64,000 nucleotides of DNA, taken from positions 72,402 through 136,401 of the forward strand of contig WELA01001939.1 in assembly GCA_009602735.1 (NCBI GenBank), read 5' to 3'. This DNA comes from Mesotaenium endlicherianum. Lineage: Eukaryota; Streptophyta; Zygnematophyceae; Zygnematales; Mesotaeniaceae. Shown piece after piece: positions 45,489 through 59,742 of this stretch (position 1 is the first letter of the stretch; every line of letters begins with the position of its first letter). The notes below the pieces were generated by a model. The model was not told the DNA's origin. It made no database searches and worked only from the letters and a program-made list of their open reading frames with translations. A program made the position numbers and the translations under genes.

Positions 45489-47409
45489 CTTTTCGGAAGA
45501 GCGGCTCTCCAGCCACTTGGCAAGCAAGAAGAGGAACACCACGGTGGCCGCCTCCACGTAGTCGCCCAGCCCCACGGCACCCGCCACTGCCCGCCCTCAC
45601 TCCTCCCCCCTCAGTTATCCACGCATGTGTGCAAGGGCCACATTCTCAAGAGCGTGCGCACACGTGCACTCAAGCGTGCACGCAAATGCACACATGCACA
45701 TGCACATGCACGTAGACATGTACTTACGCACGCACCCACGCACACAATCAGACACATGCACGCATGTGCTTTTGCCAAAGAAAATGCTTGGCATGAGGAA
45801 GTAGCGGCTCAAGTTGTTCATTGAAAAGAGTTAGGGGAGTGAATTGGGGGGCTCAGTGAAGGTGGTGGTGGGGACCGCGTCAACAACATGACTCGTCAGC
45901 TTGAAGCGGAGATGCATTCCTCGCACACCTGCATGCATGCACCCGCACCCAGCTTGCGATGCGAGAGCGCACACATACCAAGGCACAGATCTCGGCAAAA
46001 AATCAGACGACGGGGACTCTGAGACGCCGCGCAAGTGCCCAGCATCCAAGACGCTTCTGACGATGTGAAAAATGCGCATGTGCTAACAGGTGTCTTCACA
46101 GCGCCTGCAGGTGCTTGCAGGTACTCACACCTGCCCCACCCTCCTCCCTTCCCTCCCTCCCTCTCTCTCTCTCAACTGTCAGCTATTGTTCTTTACCACT
46201 GCATACACGTGGGGTGAGAGACAGCAAGCAGCGCCAGGCTCTGGCCGCTGTGGAATGTAGAGGCAAAGCTCCACAGGTGTCACGACTGAGCTTTCAATCA
46301 GGGCAGGGGTTGAGAGGGGCCATGAGAGCTCAAGGCAAGGTGGGGCCGTGCATGTGAAAAGGGACAGAGAGAGGCGGTGATATGGGCATACGACACGTGG
46401 CGGGCAGGCGCTGCTCCGGGCTAGTCACGCATCGGCAACGAGCATGAGGGTGTGGATGTCGACCACGAAGCGCCGGAGGCTGCGGAGGGCTCTTATGGCC
46501 ATGGGGGGCCCGCCCACGGAGATGGCGGCGAGGGAGACGTACTTGAGCGGGGCGCAGAGGTAGTGGAAGAGCAAAAGCAGCAGCAGCGCGCCCCTTGCCA
46601 GCGTGTGGGGGCTGGGCCAGCGGGCGGCGCGCTTGGTGTGGCCGCGCATTGCACTCTGGCGTCCAGCCTGGCCTCGTTCAGCGCCCTCACTGTGCACACG
46701 CGGGTACACAAGCGCGCGCGCGCGCGTGCGTGCACGTTGACAGGTGGCGTCAGGTGGTGACAGGTCACGTTGCGCAGGTTGGGCCGGCCACACAGCTGGC
46801 TGCAGCCGCAACTATTAGACGCCAAACCGCAAACATTCAACGGCGTCCTGTTGTGGCCGGGTTGCAGAAGGGTCGGAAGCAGAGGCTGGTGTCTGAGCTG
46901 TTGTCAGGTCGGGTGGGGCATTGCAATCGCACCTCCACTTGGTGCTAGTCAACAGGTATGGGGAGTGGGGGGACGGGCAGGGTGGTGGAGGGACGGTCTC
47001 AAATGACTGCAGTGTATGCATACGTGCCACCTGGCACACACGTGGCCCACGGACGTACACAGACAGCACCTGCGTGGCATCGACGACGTTGCCCACAGCT
47101 GCAGCACCTGCCAGCTAAATGACAGCACATGCCGCCAGCTGGACAGCAGCTGCTGCTGTCTGCTCAGCGAGCGGGACAGGCCCTGCAGAGAAAGGACGTA
47201 CCCATCTGCAGCTCGCTCGTGCGCAGGGGGTCGTGCATCACCACCGTCGTCTTCAACACTACGTGGACGGCCACCTCGGCGACACCTGGCATCGGCTCCA
47301 GGATGCACCGTATGAGGGGGATCTCGCCAGGGCAGCATATCCCCATCACGTCCAACACAGTGCGCACCACGTGGCCGTTGTCTGGGATCGTCAAGCTGAC
47401 GGCCGCCAC
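45489..47409 (-). pseudogene. Zn/Cd-type P1B-ATPase (HMA2/4-like), N-terminal exons only
   Basis: Exon 47409-47202 encodes the metal-binding domain: 'VLDVMGICCPGEIPLI', 'PMPGVAEVAVHVVLKTTVV', with the GICCxxE motif of plant Zn/Cd HMA pumps. Donor gtacgt and acceptor gtgcacag (46690) join in phase to give 'QMVRALNEARLDARV'. The exon runs to about 46429 with 'ARWPSPHTLARGALLLLLLF', 'PLKYVSLAAISVGGPP' and 'RRFVVDIHTLMLVA' (membrane helices 1-2 region). Compared with the family, one base is missing near 46650, between 'ALNEARLDARV' and 'RGHTKRAARWPSP'. Exon 45586-45489 adds 'GLGDYVEAATVVFLFLLAK' and 'WLESRSSEK'; its junction phase with the previous exon does not fit as read. No CPC, DKTGT or later motifs were found downstream. 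HMA pumps export Zn2+/Cd2+ using ATP; this copy cannot do so as read. It is either a truncated pseudogene or a gene broken by assembly error. Confidence 0.75.
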
Positions 47410-49090
47410 CTGAGCAATAACGTCCACATCAGCGGCCACCCTAACCTCGACCAAAGCGGCTGCTGCCTGGGCGGCAGGCGCGACGGGAGGGAGCAGCCCA
47501 GGCACAGGCACAGGTGGCGGCAGCGCAGGCGACGCCGGATGATGAATGTGACGAGGACGACACTGCTCACCGGCAAAGCCGCTGATGACGGCGCACGCCG
47601 GCGCGCCATCTGTCCGCGGCCCCATTTCGTGAAAGCTGCACCGAACTGCTGAACTGCTGAACTGCTGAACAGCGCTTCAGAGCACGACGACATTGCGAAA
47701 CACCTCCTCATGCATGGGTACTAAGAGTGGCTGCGACATTTCAGATTCTTGATTATTCTTGCAAGTATTGTAAAGTTTTTTGCAAAACTTACTGTTCCCT
47801 TGACCAGGGTTAAAGTCAAAAGGATCGATTACATGGTGCAAGCGAAAAAGTGTTGCAGTGCGCGCCCAATGTTTGAAGGGAACTATCACACCATGCACAT
47901 CCTAGCTCTTCATGCGCGCCAATGCACCTTTTCGAACTGCCATAGAAGCATATTGACACAAATGTCTGGGTTCGTAAGATGTGTTGACTGGAATATTGAT
48001 TTTGGCTGCAATATCGGTGGAATATAGCCCGCTCTTGAATGCAGCGGGGAAGAACGAGTACAGTTACTTCTTCTTTCCACCTCAAGAGGCTTTACGCTTT
48101 TACTAGATTGCAATTGAGATTTGCACACATCTAGCTCTTGTAAACAATAGTTAAAAGCCAAGTCATTTATATTAAAATACAGCAAGAAATACCATCTCCA
48201 CTACAATTTAGAACTAAGCTGCTACTTGACTTTGCGCTAGGGCAAACTTGTTTCATCAGCAAGGTCAAAGGAGCCAGCACAAGTCGTTGCTCTTGTACTC
48301 CCCGACATGCAACACTTACGGTGAAGGCGAGGGCGCAATTGCCAGCCGGGCTCGCTGCTACGCTTTGCCAACTAGCTTTGCTCCCTACACTTTGACTTTG
48401 CTCCCTACACTTTAACTTTGCTCAATTGCTAACATTGAATATCTTATGCGCTCGTCTTCCTCCTCTTTCTTCCAGCTTTTTTGACGCTCTGAGTGCTCTT
48501 GCTCTGCTGATGAGGGCCCTCCCAGCACCCCAAAAAAAAATTTGTGGGAGAGCACGACCGGGCCGGCAGCGTTCGACTTCATCCAGGCCGCTTACAACAT
48601 AGCAGATATTTTCACTGACTTGCGCTTGCAGCTGGAGGGCCCCTGCTAGCTCTTGGGGCGCTCATAGAGGATACATGCGCGTCCAGGTGCCAGCTGTCAG
48701 CAGCTGACACGTGCACTAGTTTTGCAGGGACGTTCTTGCCACACCAAGGGACCTCAGTGGAGCGCCACCTCGTGCCCATGCTACAGGTCCAAAGAGGGAC
48801 AGTCAGAATGTCATGGGGGAGGGATAGGCGGAGGGAGGCAGAGAGGACGGGCAGGGGGTAAGAAGGGAGTGAAGAAAGAAAAGCGGGGAAAGAATGGAAG
48901 CTCTGGATGTGGCGGGCACCAGAAGAGCCAGTGAAGGCAATGAGAGAGACAGAACAACATTTGTCAGGTGAATGGTTTTCCTCGGAGCTGTGTCTGTGCT
49001 GGCTGCTCATATTTGTGACGTGAGAATTCTCCACGGGTGGGAATCAGGGTGTTTTTGGGGAGGTGGGGGGCGAAGGGGGGAGCGGGGGTT

Positions 49091-49105
49091 NNNNNNNNNN
49101 NNNNN
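49091..49105. other. Assembly gap (15 N)
   Basis: N run exactly at the start of the left arm of the inverted duplication. Confidence 0.99.
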
Positions 49106-50274
49106 GGGATGCTTTCTCCAGAGGCCCTGGCAGGCGCAGAGGTGTGCCGGTGGAATGGAAGGGCGGCAGAGTTGTGGCCAGCTGGCCACTGTGAAGGCTC
49201 GTGGATGCTGAGCGAGTTTGGGGTTTCCAGTGAAGGGAGGAGCCAGGAGAGAGGGCAGAGGACAGAGGGCAGAGGCGGCCGCTGTAGCCTGCTGCTGCTG
49301 CTGCCACCTGCCGCGCCCTGGGCAGAGCTCGCCTCTTGGGGTGCAGGACTTCTGAGCAGGTTAGGGCCCTGGGCTTCCATTGACAAGGGGGGGGTGGGGG
49401 GCAGGTGGAGACAGGACAGAAGCGGCAGCTGCTGTCGCTGCTGCTGCTGCTGCTGCTGCCTCCTGTGGCCAGAGTAGAGCCATTTGGGCCGCAGGAGTTC
49501 TGGAGTGTGCGCAGAAGGTGTTGCGGCGGAACCTGGGGCACCTAGGTCGGCTGCTGCCGGTGCCGGTGGTGGCGTTGGCGCCGACACCGGGGCCTGCGGT
49601 ACGAGTCTGATTAGCAGGTGCTCTGGCTGGCGCTGTTGCCACCTGCATAGGTCTCCCAGAGCTGGTCATGCTGAGAGCGCAGCTTCCAAAGACGAGATGA
49701 GTGTATATATATGACCAGCTCTGGGAGACCTATGCAGGTGGCAACAGCGCCAGCCAGAGCACCTGCTAATCAGACTCGTACCGCAGGCCCCGGTGTCGGC
49801 GCCAACGCCACCACCGGCACCGGCAGCAGCCGACCTAGGTGCCCCAGGTTCCGCCGCAACACCTTCTGCGCACACTCCAGAACTCCTGCGGCCCAAATGG
49901 CTCTACTCTGGCCACAGGAGGCAGCAGCAGCAGCAGCAGCAGCGACAGCAGCTGCCGCTTCTGTCCTCTCTCCACCTGCCCCCCACCCCCCCCTTGTCAA
50001 TGGAAGCCCAGGGCCCTAACCTGCTCAGAAGTCCTGCACCCCAAGAGGCGAGCTCTGCCCAGGGCGCGGCAGGTGGCAGCAGCAGCAGCAGGCTACAGCG
50101 GCCGCCTCTGCCCTCTGTCCTCTGCCCTCTCTCCTGGCTCCTCCCTTCACTGGAAACCCCAAACTCGCTCAGCATCCACGAGCCTTCACAGTGGCCAGCT
50201 GGCCACAACTCTGCCGCCCTTCCATTCCACCGGCACACCTCTGCGCCTGCCAGGGCCTCTGGAGAAAGCATCCC
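49106..50274. repeat. 564-bp inverted repeat with 41-bp spacer
   Basis: Left arm 49106-49669 is the reverse complement of right arm 49711-50274; both arms have equal length and look nearly identical by eye. The spacer holds 'gctgagagcgcagcttcc' and a short tatata run. Only the right arm has a counterpart in copy A, so the left arm is extra. It starts at the gap, which points to a fold-back assembly artefact or a very recent palindrome. Confidence 0.85.
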
Positions 50275-51276
50275 CTAAGCCTTGCCTGTTCGACCAAATT
50301 CCAGGTTCTCCTCTTCTTAGGGCTCTGGCCGGATGCACCCCGCCACGTGTCTGACCACCTGATCCAGCCACCCCTCTAGCACGTTCCTGCGCCTACTAAA
50401 GCCTCACCTTTCCAAGGGGCGAGCATCATCTCCTTGCCCGCATGACTTCCCGTTCCAGCTGAAGCCCGGAGCTGCAGCGTCCGTCCAGCTGTGGTCCATC
50501 CACTCACTCCTCCAGCACAGCAGCTTCGTGTTGGCTTGGGGCCCTCTCTGCAGAGCGGGCACCCTACCACCTTCCAGCATTCAGGGCCTGGCGTCGAGAA
50601 GTTTCTGCTAAGGCTACATTCACTCCGTACACGCACTGGCGCGCCCTCCCCCTGTCCTCAGCCCTCAGACCCAAGGCCCGTGGAGTAAGCTTCCCCCTTA
50701 AGAGAGTGCCTGGGGCCAGGGCTGCATGACTCATGAGGAACGTAGAGCAGGGGCGCGCCCGTTGCCCGAGGGAGAGGGAGATGGTGCCACTTGGCAGTCA
50801 GCCAGCGAGCTAAGACAACGCATGCAGAGGAGATGCCCACGCGGAGGTAGCATGAGTGTGGGGAGCGGGTTTCAGGCACAGGCTCGGACCCCGGGATTTG
50901 AGGCTCGGGACTCGGGGCTTGGCTCGGAGTTTGGGTCGGAGTGTGCGGGTGTGCGCTACGTCGCGCTCCACAACAACTTGCAAGAATCAATTTTCAAAAG
51001 CGGGGGAGTCCCCCTCAGAGCTCGCATGGGCCTGTAACACGTGTCAGGGTTTAGGGTGTGGGGTTCAAGGCGCCTGCCTCAGTGCTGGAGATGGCAAGCT
51101 CTAATGGCAAGCCCTGAGGGGCGTCATGGGTTGCAGGCAACCCGCAGCCAGGGGGGGGTGGGAAGTGTTGGGAAGGCGACAGAGCAAGCCAGGGTGCAGA
51201 GATAGGGCTTGAGGTCCAGGGTTTGGAGTTTAAGGTCTCGAGATTGGGGTTGAGAGTTAGGGTGTAAGGGGCCTAC

Positions 51277-51575
51277 CTCTGGGCAAGAGATGGAGAGCTC
51301 CCAGAGGCCCCGTCACGGAACGCACGGAGTCCTCTATTAGGGGAGGCAGGTCCCAGCACTCACAAACCCTCAGGCCAACGAGCGAGGGGAGCGCGGGCAG
51401 CCAGGGGCGCAGGGGCGCCGCCAGGGTCTCCAGCCTGAGGCAGAGCACCCGCAGGCCTGCCAACTGCCAAGCATGGGGTGGACGGAGAAGCAGCGGGCCT
51501 TGTACGTTTCCCACAAGAGCTCAAGCGTGCAGCAGTCGAGCGGCAGCCGCCTCAAACGTTGCCTGCAAGTTGGAG
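51277..51575 (-). pseudogene. F-box/LRR gene fragment (end of exon 1), copy B
   Basis: Same fragment as at 15989-16300: 'PPHAWQLAGLRVLCLRLETL', 'LPSLVGLRVCECWDLPPLIE', then a frame slip at the same GGGG run and the same gtaggc donor. No exon 2 is found beside it. Confidence 0.7.
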
Positions 51576-51918
51576 TCGAGGCGAGTTGGAGTCAAGAGCC
51601 CCCAGAGTGTCGAGATAGCGGTGGAATTTGAGAGAGGCATTCTGTACTTGGCATACTTGCATCACTCAACTTTGGCGAGTGCATTTCTTTTTTTGAGAAA
51701 AGTTTTGCTACAGCACGGAATGGTGGCGGCTATCACAGCGCCGCCGAGCAGCCATCTGGCGCACCCCATTCATATCGGTATTTACGTCAATCCAGCTAGC
51801 CCACGCAGAATACACATCCATTGCTTGAGCAATTTGAATTACACGTGGGGTAAAAACCGGCTATAACCTTCATTTCTTGCTCACAGTATGTATTCAAACT
51901 TCAACGAGCACCCTCAAG

Positions 51919-52938
51919 CACTTAGCAAACCTGGCACACACAATGCCAAGAACAATGCAGACACACAATGCTAAGAGTATGCATACAGACAGGTGGCAGG
52001 TGGCAGACTTCATACATGGGGTACCCATCTCAGAGCTTTTCTTTTTTTCTCAACAGCCCAGACCTGAGAGACCACCGCGTAAATTATGCAGGCTGTGTTT
52101 CAGCCCCTGGAGGCGTCACAGGGCTAGGGAAGATGATGGCCAAGCATTTCTCTTCTCGATACCTGAAGACTACATGAAAAGTCGGTCAGGAACGCATTTG
52201 TCATCCTTCGGAAAGCTCCGCTATTAGTGGGCTGCGAAGCTTCAGTTTGAGCTCTTCACAAGATTGAAAATATTGAACGCACTGAAAGTAAGCTACTGGG
52301 ACGAGGTCCCTTTCCCCCACACAATGAGTAGGTGGAAGAACATGCCGGCCAAAACCTTCGGAACTCCCCCCGCAGCAGCAGGAGGACAGGGTACTTTCCT
52401 CACAGATGCTGCTCACATGTGACAGATGATTGCAGCCGAGGAGGCAGCAGCATTCAAGGCACCCCACCGTGATGCACTTGGCATGAGATTATGCTGCCAG
52501 CTGGCCCAGCACCCCTCCCCTTGCTGCCGCATCATGCACCTGCCATTCAACTCCTGCTAACACTCCAGGACTCCAACTTGACCTCCTCCAAGTAACCTGA
52601 GATCTGTGACAGGCTTGCAACTGCCAGCTCGCTGTGGCTAGTGCCACCAACATTAAAGCAGCAAGCACTAAGGAACAGTTATACAGTGGTCGAACAGCTG
52701 GAGCAGCCTCCTGAGCCCTTCGTGGGCAACACTAAGCAGCTTGACTTCTTTTCCCACATCCCCCGCCCTTCTCCAGCCTCTGCAGCTCTCGCTTCTCGCC
52801 AAGGGGGCCCCCATCCCCCCGGCATCTTCCCCGCCCTCTCCCGCCGCACTCCTCGGGGCAGCCCACTTGCACAGGGGGCTCCACTATACTACTGCCTGCC
52901 CTCCTTCCTGAACTTTGAAGCAGCCGAAAGGGCGAGCA
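51919..52938. other. Intergenic, nothing recognised
   Basis: About 1 kb beyond copy B and downstream of the F-box/LRR gene. Only short open frames. Contains the stretch that lies to the right of the empty hAT target site. Confidence 0.5.
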
Positions 52939-55355
<2,417 letters not shown>

Positions 55356-58300
55356 GGCTTGTGCAACTCCAGAGGTTTTCTGCCACAAGACATTGCCGAA
55401 AGAGTAGAACGTCTTTCAGGCTAAAGAAAGCAAAAAAAACTGGTAGAATTTGAGAAGGCTGATTGACTTGGAGCCGAAGGATTTTCAGCAAGGGAAAAAA
55501 CGGTGAGGTTATAATGGTAAGCTGGCGAGAGCAGAAGGTCCTCGAGTGTTCATCGCTACTGATCCTAACCAGCAACGACTAGCGAGCATACCGTCAACCC
55601 ACAAAGCATCCGAGAGCAAGAAAAATTTACCTTGCGTGACATGTTCCTATAGTCCAGCTCAGTCAGAGCCTCCGTTACAGAGGAACCAGGTGACTCCATG
55701 ATGCACAAGAGTTGCACAAGAGGGAAATTTGTCATTTTTTCACAATCGTGATCGACTTGTGTTTGGAACCACGTTTTCGGTCCGAGCTAGTGTTATTAGC
55801 TCTAGGAGTCACATCCATCGTTCACCTCATCTTGTATAAATAATGGCGTGAAGCTCGGGGAAGTCGCACATACCGCACCCTGCATGCAAGACCAGACAAG
55901 TTCTGCACTTCCGAACTGCACTTTCTGTTGTGGCGTATTCAGATTAGTGTTAATTTAGGTTAATCTAGATTGTCGAGGTTCTCTTTGACTTTATTGACTA
56001 TGTTGACTACCGGCCACTGATTGGTATATGTGTCGGCTCTGCCACCCTACCTTTTACTTGCGATGTCACTCCATGGGACTTGGATGGACTCGATAAGACT
56101 CAATTACCCTATGGTAATAATTAACTGTTTTTGGAAAAGCTAAGCGGATCGAGAGTTAAGAAGCACCTGTCATGAATTATAAGCGTACCACGGCCATTGT
56201 TATATATCGATTACGAGCAAACTGCATGACGGAATCACGTAAGCTGGCCAAGCATATGTTCACTTTCCAGGGCTCTCACTCCACGCTCTGAATAACTCTA
56301 TATAGCAATCATCAATCCAGGAAAGTCCTGTCCTGCTGGCCACGGACCTCCTACAAACTCCTGTGGCTACTCGCTCATAGGCACCTAATTACAATATTCA
56401 TATGGAATCCAACCGCAGTCCTCCCGCTCAGAGCAACGCTGGTCTCTGAATGCAGGAGGCAGCGGCACCAACATGCACCAGCAACAACCTCAATCTGCCC
56501 CCTTTCCCTCGGAACTCCAGCATCTCACTAGCTTAGTGAACTAAATTATAAGCTGCAGCTTTACCATACCATCCAGCACAGCTACGTCTGCATGGATTTC
56601 TGAGGCGAGCATTCCCTGTCTGCACGCCTTACCAGGCAGACCTTAATAAGACCCTGGGTTGTTTTCACGCTGATGCCCGGGCCTTAACCTGTACTGCCAA
56701 AGGCTCGCCAGCTTGAGCATGGTCTGGCTGTGGTTGAGGACGGTAGACCGTGAAGACTCTCTAAGAAAGAAGGGGATGGCGCCACCTGGAAGGCATGCAA
56801 GGTTGGCGCTGGTGGGTAACACACACTCATGCAGAGGGAGCTAGCTGCTGCTGACCTAGCGGTGGTGATGCTGCCCACCTCGCCTTAGAGGAGGCAAGGA
56901 AAGTATCAACAGGACAATGGGAGCAGAGTCGACCACCTGGCAGCCTATACTGTGTGCATGGATCCCGACACCGTCTTCATTCTCATCAGTGCAGGTGCGT
57001 TTTGTTGTCCATAAACCCTGATCTGCTCAAACCCCTATCCCCTGAGAGCTGCCCTGATGTGTATGCATCCACCCCATGTCCATTCCAGGGGCCAGCGCTG
57101 CTCAACTCTTCCGCATTTCAAACCCGAAACCTTCAGAGGTAACTAAATTTTTGAGACAGCACGGGAGACAGGCAGTCCAGGAGGAGGAGAAACTTCTACT
57201 CCTGAAAACCCAAATCTCCCCTCAGCCCCTCGCCCTAAACTCGTATCTCGGCCTAAACCCTCCAATTTCCAACTTTCAAGCCTCGACCGTGGACGCACTC
57301 GTGCTCCTAGCATCATCACCCGGTGGGGCGGGGCTCGACAAGATGCAGCTTAGGGGGAGTGGGGGGTACCACGCCCTCTCCTCTTTGGCCTCTCTGTTTG
57401 TTGCAATGCTGCACCTTGAGCCTGACTCCACTCTCTGAGATGGATGTTCTCAATATTCTTTGCCAGCCCTTGCTCACCCTTCTTACGTCTCATTCTCCTC
57501 ACACCACTCCTCCTCCCCCTCCTCCTCCCCCTGGGCTTCCCCCCCCCCTTCCTCCTGCCCCCTCCCGCTTTCTCTCTGGCCCCCGCACCAGAGAAAACAC
57601 CTGAGACCAGAAAATGCAAACCCCGACGAAGACAAACCTATGAGGGAAACCCTTAAGGCTCAAACCCTTTCAGCCTAGAGCTTGGAGGCTTGACTGAGCC
57701 TGTTTGTGTGGGGGGGTGTACGCGCATGCAGGTCCGCGTGAGGCTGTGACTTTGTGAGCAGGAACGCCTAGTGCAGGGCAAGGGGACACGAGCGGAGCGA
57801 AGCGATGGCTGCACATTCTGCAGCATGCTCGCTGTCGCAACACCTGGCTGCCCGGTTTGCCCTCCACCTGGCACCCCTTCCCCTCTCCCCTGCAGCCAAG
57901 GAGCTGAGTGAGTGCGTGAGTGAGTGGGTGAGCCCACGTATGGCATACACAGGAGGGATGATTGACTTCCTCCTTCCGTGAAGCTCGTTGTGCTCCGCTG
58001 TGATGGTTACGGCAAAAGGAGGCCGGGGGGGGCTGGGGAGAGGAGGAAAGAAGGGGGGAGGGTGGGGGNAGGTGGCGAGCAGCTGCAGCTTGGCCGTGTG
58101 CCGAGGGAGGGCCCCGCAGGCGGATGGGGGTGCAAGCGCTTGTATGTGCTTGTGCTCGTGCGCGTGCGGGTGCGCATGCCAGCAAGTGCGCTCAAAACGG
58201 AATGTGCGCCCAGAGCCCTTCGGGCTGGTTCTCCACATTCTTGCGTGCGCGTGCGTGTGCATGCTTGCGCGCGTGTGTGCATGCTCGTGCTTGTGCGTTC

Positions 58301-59742
58301 AGGTACTCATGTGCGTGTGTGTGTCCGCGTGTCTGCGTGCGTGCGCATGTGCGCGTGTGCGTTTTGTGAGACGAATTGTGCTGGGCTTGTGGAATGTGTG
58401 CATGCGTGCAGGTGCACGCGCCTGTGCGCGTGCCCACGTGCGCGTGCACGCATGAACAGGCGGCAAATGAGGGCTTAGGCTCAAGGGCACGATCTGTACT
58501 TCCTGTCGTAGACCACTTTTGGAGCACGCTACTTGGTGCATGTTTGTAGGGAGCACGTATAGAAGGAAAATGTAACGCTGAGGATGAATTTTTTTGCGAT
58601 TTGAGAGATTGCGCGCGTTATGCGTTTGAGTTTCAAAAAGGCACCCGGCTTGTACGAAGTTGCAAATATACTTTTTGAGTCACTTCTATGTAGCAGTTGG
58701 CATGTTTGCTCTTTGAGAAATGTAGGTGCTGTTGCCTTCGGGTATGATGATGTCATGCCACAAAATTGGAGGCCGAAGAGCACCAAAGCAGGTATTTCTT
58801 AGTTGTTGGGGTGGTGTCTCAATTCACTTGCATCCCCAGAAGTCCTACTGAATCGACTTAATAATCTATGGATCACCTCAAGCGCATGTGCTCGAACTCC
58901 TGCAAGTTACTGCTCCATTTGCAGCACTGAGGAGCCAGGTACATGACGCCTTTTTCAACATTGTCTTAAATTCAGCAAGCAAGCGCACGCAAGTCACACA
59001 TCCTTCCATTTTTCAAACGATGTGAGAGAGAGGTGTTATTGCCCTAGCTCCCCTCATACGCGCGCGCACACACAAATAAAATCACCCATAGAAGCGCACA
59101 CACACCTATACCCCGCGTTTATTTGCACCTTGCACAAAGCTTATATTTTAGCAGGCACATGCAATACCAACAGAAAATGACTGCATTGAAAGCGTACATG
59201 ACATAGATGTAGGCTTGTTTACGTTCAGCCAAACCACATGTATTGTGCAGGCTGGCACTCAGTCCAGGTCAACTGGCTGTCCAAAGTAACTCTACATTCT
59301 TTACCTGGAAAGTAAAAACAATATTGGTCTGGAGTGTAGCACCCTCAGTCAAAAACTCAGGATCACCTCTAAATCTATGATACACAGAGCTCGAGTGCAA
59401 GCTGAAATTATAGTACACCAAGATTGGACCCAAGTCTGCCATATACAAGTATGCCAGAGAAACCCAGAGCCGAGTATGCCAGAGAAAACCACAGCCGAGA
59501 GTAATATTGACGTCGATCTCCCATCATAGCACATCAAGTACACGGCTTGGCGTACTTCTCAGAATCTTTCATAGCAACAGCTGAATCCGCGACACCATAG
59601 GTTCCTTGCCATGCATTTGAAGACAAAGCCAGCCCAGCGCCCCTCAATATTGAAGTAATTCACCTGCCACTCAATCTCGGCCAACTGCAAGATCACATTC
59701 TCCAAGCAAGGTCTCGACTCTTAACAGCCTTACAGCAGCCAG
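55356..59742. other. Intergenic between F-box/LRR paralogues
   Basis: No gene recognised in 4.4 kb. It holds a TATA-like tataaata near 55836 on the plus strand, a C/T-rich stretch at 57.45-57.6 kb, a single N at 58069, and a TGCGTG/GTGCGC-rich tract at 58.1-58.45 kb like those in the HMA and hAT regions. Confidence 0.5.

Larger units (their letters stand above)
47624..51918 (+). repeat. Segmental duplication, copy B
   Basis: Second copy of the 12188-16607 segment, same orientation, beginning 'atttcgtgaaagctgcacc' 0.2 kb upstream of the HMA fragment. The central part differs from copy A: a 15-N gap and a 564-bp inverted duplication replace the AT-microsatellite region. At the right end it continues past 'ccctcaag' without the hAT-type end found in copy A. 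Confidence 0.9.
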
